Notes under the pieces: model-generated
Told to the model about the DNA's origin: nothing
What the model saw: the letters and a program-made list of their open reading frames with translations, nothing else
Database searches by the model: none
Program-made: the position numbers and the translations under genes
Assembly (NCBI GenBank): GCA_937943625.1
Contig: CALEAD010000048.1
Span: forward strand, 1 to 37,551
Reading direction: 5' to 3'
Source: an uncultured Anaerolineae bacterium
GTDB taxonomy: Bacteria; Chloroflexota; Anaerolineae; Promineifilales; Promineifilaceae
Length of the DNA: 37,551 bases
Shown: piece after piece, positions 15,990 to 23,565 of the stretch
How the letters are laid out: every line of letters starts with the position of its first letter
Position numbering within the stretch: the stretch's first letter is position 1

Positions 15990-16838
15990 ATGAACAGGGT
16001 AGCAGTGATTGGCACGGGCACGATGGGGCGGGGGATTGCCCAGGTCTCGGCGCTGGGTGGGTACGAGGTGGTGGTGTATGACGTGTTCGAGCAGGCGCTG
16101 GCCAACGCGATCACGCTCATCGGCGCTTCGATTGACCAGGGGGTGGCGCGTGGGAAGATTGACCGGGAAACGGCCGTTGCCGCCAAAGCGCGCCTGTGCA
16201 TCACCCACTCTCTCGACGAAGCCGCCCAGGCTGACCTGGTAATTGAAGCTGTGCCCGAAGACCTCAAACTCAAGCAAGACCTTTTTGCCCGCCTGGACGC
16301 CGTGGCCCCCAGGCACACCATTCTTGCCAGCAACACCTCCAGCCTCAGCATCAACTCCCTGGCGGGCAGCACTCACCGCGGCGACCGCTTCCTGGGGCTG
16401 CACTTCTTCAACCCGGCGCACATCATGAAGCTGGTAGAGGTGATCACCGGTGATGACACCAGCGCCGAGACGGTGGCGGCGGCTGCAGAATACGTGGCGC
16501 GCGTGGGGAAAACGGCCGTATTTTGCAAAGACACCCCCGCCTTCATCGTCAACCGTGTGGCACGGCCGTTTTACGGCGAAGCCTTGCGCATGTTAGGCGA
16601 GGGCGTGGCTGATGTGCCCACCATTGACCGCCTGCTCAAATCCGTTGGCTTCCCCATGGGGCCATTTGAGTTGATTGACCTGATCGGCTGCGACGTCAAC
16701 CTCTCCGTCACCCAATCCGTTTACGACGCCTACTTTCAGGAACCCAAATACCGTCCCCATCCCATCCAGCGGCGCATGGTGGAAAGCGGCCGTTTGGGGC
16801 GCAAAACCGGTCGCGGCTTCTACGATTACCAGCACTGA
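15990..16838 (+). CDS. 3-hydroxyacyl-CoA dehydrogenase (3-hydroxybutyryl-CoA dehydrogenase type)
   Basis: 282 residues, the usual length of the single-domain short form. The Rossmann NAD-binding motif VAVIGTGTMGRG starts at residue 4. ASNTSSLSI and the catalytic-region LGLHFFNPAHIMKLVEVI follow. The C-terminal helical domain carries FIVNRVARPFYGEALRML and ends GRLGRKTGRGFYDY. It oxidises 3-hydroxyacyl-CoA with NAD+ in acyl-CoA breakdown, or works in reverse in butyrate-type pathways. ATG 15990 follows AGGAT. Same strand as the enoyl-CoA hydratase 390 bp upstream, with only a broken toxin-antitoxin pair between them. Confidence 0.93.
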   Translation: MNRVAVIGTGTMGRGIAQVSALGGYEVVVYDVFEQALANAITLIGASIDQGVARGKIDRETAVAAKARLCITHSLDEAAQADLVIEAVPEDLKLKQDLFARLDAVAPRHTILASNTSSLSINSLAGSTHRGDRFLGLHFFNPAHIMKLVEVITGDDTSAETVAAAAEYVARVGKTAVFCKDTPAFIVNRVARPFYGEALRMLGEGVADVPTIDRLLKSVGFPMGPFELIDLIGCDVNLSVTQSVYDAYFQEPKYRPHPIQRRMVESGRLGRKTGRGFYDYQH

Positions 16839-16839
16839 T

Positions 16840-16870
16840 CAACGCTACCAGCGCCAACCGCGTAGCGTTG
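16840..16870 (+). terminator. Hairpin after the 3-hydroxyacyl-CoA dehydrogenase gene
   Basis: CAACGCTAC (16840-16848) pairs with GTAGCGTTG (16862-16870) around a 13-base loop. No T tract follows. A terminator or a small palindromic repeat. Confidence 0.4.
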
Positions 16871-16907
16871 CACAGAGTTCCTCTAGCCCATTCGTTGCCG
16901 TACTGAT

Positions 16908-16990
16908 TTACAAGTGGCAGGGATTCCTTGTTGAAGACTCCTCGGAATGACATGAGAAAGTTTAGATTATTTCGTTAACAGTGTAATAGC
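16908..16990 (-). repeat. Truncated half of a MITE-like element
   Basis: The reverse complement of these 83 bp matches 31705-31787 with about six differences. It contains one terminal TTAACAGTGTA and the core GTCATTCCGAGGAGTCTTC, but not the second half of the element. A PIN-toxin reading frame starts at its outer edge. Confidence 0.8.
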
Positions 16991-16994
16991 GGCT

Positions 16995-17186
16995 GTAGAC
17001 GAAAAAATCATTCACCAAAGCATTCAACTGGGCTGGCGAGATTTTGAGGCTGCGGTACGGATGGCCGCAGCCATGCAGGCTAACCTGGACTACATCGTTA
17101 GCCGCAACATGAAAGATTTTGTCACACAGCCCGCGCCGGTACACTTCCTCGCCGCTCTTTTGGCTTTACTGGCACACCAGAAGTGA
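16995..17186 (+). pseudogene. PIN-domain toxin, C-terminal remnant next to the MITE half
   Basis: Reads VDEKIIHQSIQLGWRDFEA, then AVRMAAAMQANLDYIVSRNMKDF, ending LALLAHQK at the TGA 17184-17186. This fits the distal part of PIN-domain proteins (V...I..AL.LGW.DFEDA...AAA...D.IVTRN..DF). The N-terminal half with the first catalytic acids is gone; the frame runs back into the MITE-like repeat. No start codon or Shine-Dalgarno sequence is visible, so it is probably not expressed as an active toxin. Confidence 0.6.
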
Positions 17187-17250
17187 AACGGCCACGTTAC
17201 TTATGCACCTTTCTTTCTCCCCCCGCCGGGCTCGTTTGGGCCCAATCCCA

Positions 17251-17871
17251 TCATCCCATGGCCGCCAGCGCCTGCTGCACGGGAATGAACTTTTTGCCCG
17301 GCCACAGCCACGCCATCTGTAGGCGAAAGCCGGCAACGGCCGTACTCACCAGCCACCCCGCCGCATCAACTGCCACCGGACGCAAAAATTCCCCCTGTCG
17401 CTGGTAAAATTCTGTGCCTGCTGGCCCATACGGGTCAACCAGCCACACTTCCTGCACGCCGTACCGCTCATACGCACGGAACTTGTCGCCCCGGTCGAAA
17501 ACGGCCGTAGCTGCCGACAAAATCTCCACCACCAAATCCGGCGCGCCCATCACCCCCCGTTCCGTAATCAGCTCTTCTCGTGCCCGCGCCACGAAGAGAA
17601 TATCCGGCTCAAAGACGTGCGCCTCGCTCAGGCGCACCGCCGTGCGTGAACCCCGCACCTCGCCCAGGTCATGCGCCTCGGCGTAGAGCCGCAGCAGGGT
17701 AAACAAAAAACCTTGTTGCCGTTCATGCGTGTCAAAAGGCAGGGGCGACATGTACAAAACTCCATCAATTAATTCACACGGCTGGTCTTCCGGCGCGTAT
17801 AAGAAGAACTCATCTGCCGTCATCCGCTCCAACGTCTCCAGGCGACCAGACTGGGGAAAAGCCAAAACCAT
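17251..17871 (-). CDS. Uma2 family (DUF820) endonuclease-fold protein
   Basis: 206 residues. It has the family pattern: MTADEFF near the N-terminus, YELIDGVLYMSPLP-like CELIDGVLYMSPLPFDTHE, then FEPDILFV and APDLVVEILS, which contribute the PD-(D/E)XK acidic residues, and YERYGVQEVWLVDP. Family members are abundant in cyanobacteria and Chloroflexota, adopt a restriction-endonuclease-like fold, and have poorly known roles. The start at 17871 has AGGA about 13 bases upstream. A hairpin (17891-17927) separates it from leuS, which lies upstream on the same strand. Confidence 0.85.
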   Translation of the reverse strand: MVLAFPQSGRLETLERMTADEFFLYAPEDQPCELIDGVLYMSPLPFDTHERQQGFLFTLLRLYAEAHDLGEVRGSRTAVRLSEAHVFEPDILFVARAREELITERGVMGAPDLVVEILSAATAVFDRGDKFRAYERYGVQEVWLVDPYGPAGTEFYQRQGEFLRPVAVDAAGWLVSTAVAGFRLQMAWLWPGKKFIPVQQALAAMG

Positions 17872-17890
17872 AGCACACCATCCTCACCAC

Positions 17891-17927
17891 AAAGAAGCGC
17901 AACTTTGCCGCTAAAGCGCGCTTCTTT
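17891..17927 (-). terminator. 10-bp hairpin between leuS and the Uma2 gene
   Basis: AAAGAAGCGC (17891-17900) and GCGCTTCTTT (17918-17927) pair perfectly. In the minus-strand transcript it follows the leuS stop and precedes the Uma2 start. It could terminate leuS or be part of the Uma2 leader. It lies in the same gap as an intergenic ACGGCCGT site (17961-17968). Confidence 0.45.
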
Positions 17928-17980
17928 ATCACTCTGCCTTTATTGTAACACAACCCGGCAACGGCCGTTGGTCCTCTCGT

Positions 17981-20443
17981 CTACGCCACAATATTCACCA
18001 ACTCCCCCTTCACCACAATCACCTTGCGCGGCGTCTTGCCTTGCAGGTGACGCTGCACATTCTCCGCTGCCAGCGCCGCAGCCTTAATTCCTTCTTCAGA
18101 CGTACCTGCCGGAACCATCACGCGGTCGCGCAGTTTGCCATTCACCTGCACGGCAATGGTAATCTCCTCCTCTCTGGCCACCTCTTCATCCCAGGTGGGC
18201 CAGGGCTGTTGGTGAATGCTGTACGCCCCGCCACGCCGCGCCCACAGCTCCTCGGTAATGTGCGGCGCGATAGGAGCCAGCAGCAGCAGCACACTCTCTA
18301 CCGCTTCTTGCCACGCCTCGGCGGAGGCATTCCGCTTCCGCTGCGTTTCATTCAGCAAATTGCGCAGCTCCATGATGGCCGCAATTGCTGTGTTAAAGGA
18401 GAAGTTCTCAAAATCTTGCGTCACCTTGCGAATGGTCTGGTGGGTTTTGCGCCGCAGCGCCTTCGTCGCCGCTTCGTCCACCTGTACTGGCTGGTAAACG
18501 TACTGGGCAATTTCCCAAGTGTCATACAGCAGCCGCTGCGGTCCCCGAATGCCATCATAATTCCAGGGGCCACCTTGCTCCCACCTAGTGAAAAACATCA
18601 GGTAGGTGCGCACCGTATCTGCGCCATATTTGGCCACCAGGTCATCCGGGGAAACGACGTTGCCGCGCGATTTAGACATCTTTTCGTTATCCTCGCCCAG
18701 CACCATGCCCTGATTGTGCAGCGCCAGCATCGGCTCATCAAACGCCACCAGTCCCATTTCGCGCATTGCTTTGGTGAAAAAGCGGGTATAGATCAGGTGC
18801 ATGGTGGCGTGTTCAATGCCACCGGTGTACTGGTCTACGGGCAGCCAGTAAGCGCCCTCCTCTGGATCAAAGGGGCCTTTATCATAGTGGGGACTCAGGT
18901 AACGGTATTGATACCAGGAGGAGCACACGAAGGTGTCCATGGTGTCCGTTTCGCGGGTGGCCGGACCGCCACAACTGGGGCAGGTGGTATGGATAAACGC
19001 CTCATGAAACTTTAGCGGGCTTTCACCGGTGGGCATGAATTCTACGTCTTCTGGCAGCAGCACTGGCAGATCTTCATCGGGCACGGGCACAATGCCGCAT
19101 CTGTCGCAGTAGATGATGGGAATGGGTGCACCCCAGTAGCGTTGGCGGCTGATCAGCCAGTCACGCAGGCGGTAGTTGACCGCTTCTTCGCCAACCCCAT
19201 GGCTCACCAACCAGTCAATGGCAGCGGCAATAGAGGGGTTTTTGCGCCCTTTTTCGTCGGTAACGGCCGTACCATTAATCGCCCCACTGTTCACCATTAC
19301 CCCAGGCCCAACGTAAGCGGCCGTCATCTCCGCCGCCACCAGCTCGCCCGTTGGCGGCGCAATCACCGGCACAATGGGCAGGTTGTACTTGCGCGCAAAC
19401 TCAAAGTCACGCTGATCGTGAGCGGGCACAGCCATAATCGCGCCAAAGCCATACCCCATCAGCACATAATCCGCAATCCAGATGGGGATGCGTACCTGGT
19501 TAACCGGGTTAATGGCATAACTGCCGCTAAAGACGCCCGTCTTTTCGCGGTCGGCCGCCTCGCGGTCAATGTCGGTTAGCCGCTGTGCCTGCTCGCAGTA
19601 AGCGGCTACGGCGGCCGCCTGCGCCGGCGTCGTCAGCTTTTCCACCAGCGGATGCTCCGGCGCCATCACCATAAAGGTAGCGCCCCACAACGTATCGGGC
19701 CGCGTGGTGAAGATGGGCATCTCATCGCCGTATTCCGTCTTAAAAATGACGTTTGCTCCTTCAGAACGGCCGATCCAGTTGGTCTGCATCACCCTCACCC
19801 GTTCCGGCCAATTGATCTGGCTAAAATCCAGCAACTCTTCTGCATAGGCAGTCGTGCGGAAAAACCATTGTTCTAGCTCCTTTTTGATCACTGGCGTGCC
19901 GCAGCGCTCACAGTGGCGGTCATCGCCCCACACCTGCTCTCGCGCCAGGGTGGTATTGCAATTGGGGCAAAAGTCTACGGCCGCTTTTTGCCGATAAGCC
20001 AACCCCAGTCGCAACAGTTGGTTAAAGAACCACTGCGTCCATTTGTAGTAGGACGGGTCAGAGGAGATTGCTTCGCGCTCCCAGTCAAACATCGCCCCCA
20101 TGCTGCGCAGTTGGCGGCGCATCCGCTCGATATTGGCATACGTCCACTTCTTGGGGTGGACGCGATTTTTAATGGCGGCATTTTCCGCAGGCAGGCCAAA
20201 GGCGTCGAAGCCCATGGGAAACAGCACGTTATATCCTCTCATGCGCATGAAACGAGCGCGGGCATCGGAAGGGGACATGGCATACCAGTGGCCGATGTGC
20301 AGGTCGCCTGACGGATAGGGCAGCATCGTCAGGGCGTAATGCTTGGGTTTGCTTCTGTCTATCTTTTGCCGGTACAGGCCGGTTTCTTCCCATCTGGCCT
20401 GCCAGCGAGGTTCTAGTTCTTGTGGGTTGTAGGTATCAGTCAT
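17981..20443 (-). CDS. leuS: Leucyl-tRNA synthetase
   Basis: 820 residues. Charges tRNA-Leu. Class I signatures are DLHIGHW (HIGH at 49-52) and KMSKS at 588-592. A zinc-type Cys set (CPNCN...CERCG) lies near 160-185, followed by the editing CP1 domain (TTRPDTLWGATFMV, and the later YGFGAIMAVPAHDQRD with the editing Asp). The anticodon-binding domain lies near 650-780 and the C-terminal domain ends LVNIVA. ATG 20443 is set by TTGGAGGAATAG; the frame is open to 20482 but that tail is unconserved. It lies 104 bp after the effector-associated-domain gene, both downstream of a leucine T-box leader whose CUC specifier matches this enzyme. Confidence 0.97.
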   Translation of the reverse strand: MTDTYNPQELEPRWQARWEETGLYRQKIDRSKPKHYALTMLPYPSGDLHIGHWYAMSPSDARARFMRMRGYNVLFPMGFDAFGLPAENAAIKNRVHPKKWTYANIERMRRQLRSMGAMFDWEREAISSDPSYYKWTQWFFNQLLRLGLAYRQKAAVDFCPNCNTTLAREQVWGDDRHCERCGTPVIKKELEQWFFRTTAYAEELLDFSQINWPERVRVMQTNWIGRSEGANVIFKTEYGDEMPIFTTRPDTLWGATFMVMAPEHPLVEKLTTPAQAAAVAAYCEQAQRLTDIDREAADREKTGVFSGSYAINPVNQVRIPIWIADYVLMGYGFGAIMAVPAHDQRDFEFARKYNLPIVPVIAPPTGELVAAEMTAAYVGPGVMVNSGAINGTAVTDEKGRKNPSIAAAIDWLVSHGVGEEAVNYRLRDWLISRQRYWGAPIPIIYCDRCGIVPVPDEDLPVLLPEDVEFMPTGESPLKFHEAFIHTTCPSCGGPATRETDTMDTFVCSSWYQYRYLSPHYDKGPFDPEEGAYWLPVDQYTGGIEHATMHLIYTRFFTKAMREMGLVAFDEPMLALHNQGMVLGEDNEKMSKSRGNVVSPDDLVAKYGADTVRTYLMFFTRWEQGGPWNYDGIRGPQRLLYDTWEIAQYVYQPVQVDEAATKALRRKTHQTIRKVTQDFENFSFNTAIAAIMELRNLLNETQRKRNASAEAWQEAVESVLLLLAPIAPHITEELWARRGGAYSIHQQPWPTWDEEVAREEEITIAVQVNGKLRDRVMVPAGTSEEGIKAAALAAENVQRHLQGKTPRKVIVVKGELVNIVA

Positions 20444-20547
20444 TCTATTCCTCCAAGGAATCCGAGTCGCTAATTGTGGCATGATGCAAGTGACCTTGTT
20501 CTAGAAAAGATGAACCATGCCCTAATCATCCATTGTTAACCGTTAAT

Positions 20548-21597
20548 TTAACGTGGGGCGCAGATGACGAGTTCGTAGGTTCGCCCAGACTCGATCTGGA
20601 ATTGTTGGGGCGGGGTGATTAAACGGCCGTTTAGTCGCACCAACATCTCATCGTCATCATCTAATTGGCCCAAGGCTATTTCCCTCAGGTCTACGCCCGG
20701 CAGGGTCCGGGGCAGCCGCAGAACCAACATGTCGTTATTGTTAAGCAGTAGTCCATACCGGCCCGCACCGGTAAGCACGGGCAGGCGCAGACTTTCGCCA
20801 GGGGCGATGCTGTCTGGCAACGCCAAAATAGATTTGACGGCCGGCGGAGCCGGGATGATCAGCGGCGTGACGCACCGGTTGACCACCGTCAGCTGGGGTT
20901 GTCGCAAGGCAAAAATGAAAACGGCCGTTGCCGCCCCACCCACCAGCAGCAGTAAAACGATCAGCCATTTCCACCCAAAGGGCAATCCCCTGGTCGCTGC
21001 GCCCGGATCTGCAGGTGGCGCGCCCGGCAACGGCTGCTCAGTCACCAACCTGCGCCAGCGCTCCTGCTCCACTTCCGTCAATTGTTCATAAAGCTTCGCC
21101 GAAACCACCTCATAAGGCCGCCACGCCTGTGGGTTCCGCGCCAAAGCCAGCAACGCAGGCGCTTTCTGCGCCGGAACGCTCAACAACAAGCGCAGGCTCC
21201 CCGCCACAGCCATGATGATGCCCACATCCTCTCTGCGCCAGCCCAGTGCGTAGGCAATCCGGTCTCGAATCTCCTGAGCGCTTTCACGGCCAGCGTCGCG
21301 GATGATCAGCTCCAGCTTCACCCGCGCTGCCTGCTCCGTTGGCGGCAGCGCCGCGTAAATCCGCGCCAACTCGTTATCCGGCCGTTCTTGCAGCATGGCG
21401 TGGACAAACGCACTCAACCGTCCTTCCCGCTCAAAGTATTGCAACATCTCCCGCGCCATATCGCTGATGGTGCTGTGCGGGTAATCCTCAAACGGGTAGC
21501 CTTCATAATACGCCAGCGTCTTCAACTCCGACAGGTTAAACCGTTCCGTCAAAAAGCAGTGCAAAAAGCGTCTGTCCTGGCCGGTGATATTGCTCAT
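20548..21597 (-). CDS. Membrane protein with N-terminal effector-associated-domain-like (death-like) fold
   Basis: 349 residues. Residues about 1-75 (RRFLHCFLTERFNLSELKTLAYYEGY, YFEREGRLSAFVHAMLQERPD) resemble the helical effector-associated domains of bacterial NTP-dependent conflict systems, in the pattern LR..L...F..EEL..L......ARELV.Y.ERRGRL.EL. Residues about 92-155 look like a second small alpha/beta module common in such proteins (KLELIIRDAG...GSLRLLLSVPAQ). A single membrane helix at about 209-232 is followed by an outward beta-rich domain. Start ATG 21597 rather than the in-frame start at 21654, which lies in the terminator tail. It is the first gene after the leucine T-box terminator, with leuS second; a functional link to leucine is unclear. 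Confidence 0.65.
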   Translation of the reverse strand: MSNITGQDRRFLHCFLTERFNLSELKTLAYYEGYPFEDYPHSTISDMAREMLQYFEREGRLSAFVHAMLQERPDNELARIYAALPPTEQAARVKLELIIRDAGRESAQEIRDRIAYALGWRREDVGIIMAVAGSLRLLLSVPAQKAPALLALARNPQAWRPYEVVSAKLYEQLTEVEQERWRRLVTEQPLPGAPPADPGAATRGLPFGWKWLIVLLLLVGGAATAVFIFALRQPQLTVVNRCVTPLIIPAPPAVKSILALPDSIAPGESLRLPVLTGAGRYGLLLNNNDMLVLRLPRTLPGVDLREIALGQLDDDDEMLVRLNGRLITPPQQFQIESGRTYELVICAPR

Positions 21598-21646
21598 GCC
21601 CTTACCCTGGAGGCGCGCTTTGCACCCTCCACAGTCAGCCAATCCA

Positions 21647-21689
21647 CAAAACAAAAAGCTCCTCTTCGTTCAGAGACGAAAAGGAGCTT
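21647..21689 (-). terminator. T-box intrinsic terminator
   Basis: In the minus-strand RNA a 14-bp stem (21689-21676 with 21669-21656, one G-U pair) closes the loop CTCTGA and is followed by TTTTTGTTTT. The loop sequence CTCTGA is the segment that pairs with TCAGAG in the alternative antiterminator. Confidence 0.9.
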
Positions 21690-21722
21690 CCGCGGTACCA
21701 CTCTGATTGATGGAAATAAAGG

Positions 21723-21795
21723 TGGACCTGAAGGGACTCGAACCCTTGACCCCCACAATGCCATTGTGGTGCTCTCCCAACTGAGCTACAGGCCC
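21723..21795 (-). tRNA. tRNA-Ala(GGC), nested in the T-box Stem III loop
   Basis: 73 bases with a complete cloverleaf: acceptor GGGCCTG/CAGGTCC with the G3-U70 alanine identity pair, D arm GCTC...GAGC, anticodon arm CCACA-ATGGCAT-TGTGG (anticodon GGC), T arm AAGGG-TTCGAGT-CCCTT, discriminator A. The following bases are CCT, so CCA is not encoded. It lies between the two arms of T-box Stem III and 17 bases before the antiterminator. It is about 88 percent identical to tRNA-Ala(CGC) at 22195-22267. Confidence 0.95.
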
Positions 21796-21807
21796 AAGCA
21801 GATTTAC

Positions 21808-21868
21808 GAATTGTGATTGACGATCTACGATTAGGGGATTTTACTTGTAATTGTTAAATCGTCAATCT
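21808..21868. repeat. GATTGACGAT palindromic repeat inside the T-box insert
   Basis: GATTGACGAT and ATCGTCAATC pair perfectly over 10 bp around a loop of about 40 bases. It lies between the 5' arm of T-box Stem III and tRNA-Ala(GGC), and belongs to the same family as 14744-14823. Confidence 0.7.
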
Positions 21869-22065
21869 AACCCGTATTTTGGCTTATCCATCCACTCTGG
21901 CGCGTAACGGGCGCAAACCGGCGAGGGCTAATTGGTTGGTTAGTTGGTTGGTGAATCACGCAACAACGACCAACCCAACAAGTTATCAACCTTTCGTTCA
22001 CCCCAGCAGCTCCCAGGCGAGTTCGGCGCTTATTTGCCACGCTTTCAGCCAATGGCGCAGCTCTC

Positions 22066-22105
22066 TGCGATTATCAATTGACAATTAGCGATTGACAATT
22101 GACTA
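22066..22105. repeat. CAATTGACAATTAGCGATTG repeat inside T-box Stem I
   Basis: Minus-strand RNA folds TCAATTG-T-CAAT-CGCTA-ATTG-T-CAATTGA. It lies between the AGTAGTAGGCGG and AGAGAGC landmarks of Stem I and lengthens that strand by about 20 bases relative to the usual spacing. Confidence 0.65.
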
Positions 22106-22191
22106 TTTTTCCGCCTACTACTCCTGTTCAAAGCCTTTACGTATGTGGTTTTCAACAAAAACCGGGCGATTAAACCCAGCTTAATGCAACC

Positions 22192-22267
<76 letters not shown>

Positions 22268-22280
22268 GAAGGCGAATAGT

Positions 22281-22309
22281 ATGGTAGCTGAGGCGTGGCG
22301 GGTTGTCAA
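22281..22309 (-). promoter_or_regulatory. Strong sigma70-type promoter of tRNA-Ala(CGC) and probably the T-box operon
   Basis: TTGACA (22309-22304), a 17-bp spacer, TACCAT (22286-22281). The start site would lie about 7 bases before the mature tRNA. No equally good promoter is visible between the tRNA and T-box Stem I, and no terminator separates them, so the leader may depend on it. Confidence 0.7.
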
Positions 22310-22432
22310 GAGAAAACTCGCCCGGCGCTTTATGTCAAATTTTCGTCCCGTCATCTCGTCAGGTGAGCGTGTATGACGCAGGCGAATGGGTGGTGTACAA
22401 TAAGGGTAAGATTCGTGGGAGTAGAGAAGGCT

Positions 22433-23215
22433 ATGGCTTTTCGTCGCATGTTGCCCTTTATTTTGGTTAATATCCTGGTTTCGGCGGCCGTGGTGTTTGG
22501 CATCTTGTGGTGGTGGGAAGGGCGTCAGCCAGCGGACGTATATGTGCAGACGACAACGGCCGTTGCCGCTGCACCGCAGCCCCCTGCTGCTGCCCCCGCC
22601 CTGCCGCAAACCGAGATCGTAACTGAAGCGGAAACGGCCGTTGCCCCAGAACCATCTCCTATGCCCATTCACGTCGTTCGTTCGGGCGACACCTTAATGA
22701 ACATCAGCCAACTCTACGACGTGCCCATGGCCGACATCGTTACCATCAACAACCTGGAAAACCCCAATCTGCTCTTCATTGGCCAGCAGCTGATCATTCC
22801 CGTGGGCGGCATTCCCACGCCCACACCCGTTCCCACTGCGCCGCCACTGCCAACCACCATCCCCACGCCCAATCCCACCATTCCCGCTGAGACTTCTGGA
22901 GAAGCCATCCTGCGCATCGCCGGGGTCGTAGGCGTGGGCAACCTGACCGAAGAGGGGGTACAAATCGTCAACGAAGGCAGCGGCCAGGTTGGCATGCGTG
23001 GCTGGACATTGCGCGACGAGGATGGCTTTGTTTATACCTTTGACCTGTTTACCCTGTTTGGCTCCGGTTCCGGCGTCGTCATTCACACGGAAGCTGGCGT
23101 CAACACTGCTACAGATCTGTATTGGGGGCTAGAACAGCCTGTGTGGCGCGCCGGTGAGCGCGTGACTCTGCTAGACACGCAAGGGAACATTCGCGCCACC
23201 TACGTCATTCCGTAG
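22433..23215 (+). CDS. LysM and lamin-tail-domain surface protein
   Basis: 260 residues from ATG 22433, set by AGAGAAGG; the frame is open to 22373. An N-terminal membrane segment or signal anchor (MLPFILVNILVSAAVVFGILWW) is followed by an Ala/Pro linker. A LysM domain lies at about residues 79-123 (IHVVRSGDTLMNISQLYDVPM...LFIGQQLIIP), then a Pro/Thr linker, then a lamin-tail (LTD)-like domain (GEAILRIAGVVGVGNLTEEGVQIVNEG...GWTLRDEDGFVYTF...ATYVIP). LysM binds peptidoglycan or chitin-type glycans, and LTDs are found on bacterial surface proteins. It is likely wall-associated outside the membrane. It diverges from the tRNA/T-box operon. Confidence 0.85.
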   Translation: MAFRRMLPFILVNILVSAAVVFGILWWWEGRQPADVYVQTTTAVAAAPQPPAAAPALPQTEIVTEAETAVAPEPSPMPIHVVRSGDTLMNISQLYDVPMADIVTINNLENPNLLFIGQQLIIPVGGIPTPTPVPTAPPLPTTIPTPNPTIPAETSGEAILRIAGVVGVGNLTEEGVQIVNEGSGQVGMRGWTLRDEDGFVYTFDLFTLFGSGSGVVIHTEAGVNTATDLYWGLEQPVWRAGERVTLLDTQGNIRATYVIP

Positions 23216-23261
23216 AACGTAAAATGTAAGAGGAATGAGGCGCGCCAAAGGAGCGAATCTC

Positions 23262-23486
23262 ATGCGTGGTTTAATTGACCGCAAAGGGGAACAGTTTGCC
23301 TACCTGGATGGCGTGGTGCTATACACCTTGGACGGAGAACCAACCGGCCGTCTGGAAGGTGAATTTATTGTGGACTTGGGCGGGCGGCAAATTTGGCGCG
23401 TCATCGGCGATGGCGTATACACGCCAGACGGCTCGGAGAGTATAGGCTATTTTAGCTCAGACATCCCCGCCGAATACGCCCGGTAA
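23262..23486 (+). CDS. Small beta-repeat protein (4-fold beta-flap-like)
   Basis: 74 residues from ATG 23262, chosen because AAAGGAG (23247-23253) lies at the right distance. Repeated short strands with Gly/Asp turns (RKGEQFAYLDGVVLYTLDGEPTGRLEG...GVYTPDGSESIGYFSS) resemble small 4-fold beta-flap proteins. No signal peptide or membrane segment. It lies between the LysM protein and nfo, on the same strand. Function unknown. Confidence 0.65.
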   Translation: MRGLIDRKGEQFAYLDGVVLYTLDGEPTGRLEGEFIVDLGGRQIWRVIGDGVYTPDGSESIGYFSSDIPAEYAR

Positions 23487-23493
23487 GAAGGCC

Positions 23494-23550
23494 AGAGCCA
23501 GAGCGGGCATATGGCGCAGCTTCCTTTAGCTCTTGCTCTGGCTCTCGCTA
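23494..23550 (+). promoter_or_regulatory. Inverted repeat before nfo
   Basis: AGAGCCAGAGC and GCTCTGGCTCT pair over 11 bp around a loop of about 30 bases that fills the gap between the beta-flap gene and nfo. It may be an attenuator, a processing site or a terminator. Confidence 0.35.
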
Positions 23551-23565
23551 ACAAGGGGAACGTTT

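Larger units (their letters stand above)
21690..22140 (-). promoter_or_regulatory. Leucine T-box leader upstream of leuS, interrupted by tRNA-Ala
   Basis: On the minus strand: Stem I begins near 22140 with GAACAGGAGTAGTAGGCGG, has the conserved AGAGAGC (22066-22060) and GAACTCGCCTGGGAGC. The specifier codon reads CUC (22021-22019), leucine. A Stem II region and the IIA/B-type CGCCGGTTTGCGCCCGTTACGCGCC follow. Stem III is GATGGA (21892-21887) with TCCATC (21714-21709); its loop is about 172 bases and contains tRNA-Ala(GGC). Then comes the T-box AGAGTGGTACCGCGG (21704-21690). The antiterminator is intact: TCAGAG pairs with CTCTGA, UGGU is free for a tRNA ACCA end, and GCGGAAG pairs with TTTTCGT. 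Repeats are also inserted in Stem I (22066-22105). T-boxes sense uncharged tRNA and prevent termination; here the target would be tRNA-Leu. Confidence 0.85.

Noticed and set aside
18041..19015. 324-aa open frame opposite leuS
   Set aside because: It is antisense to conserved leuS codons, has no family features, and its composition follows from the leuS codon pattern.
21082..21816. 244-aa plus-strand frame across the membrane protein gene, T-box terminator and tRNA-Ala(GGC)
   Set aside because: It runs antisense through a tRNA and a terminator, so it cannot be a real gene alongside those well-supported features.
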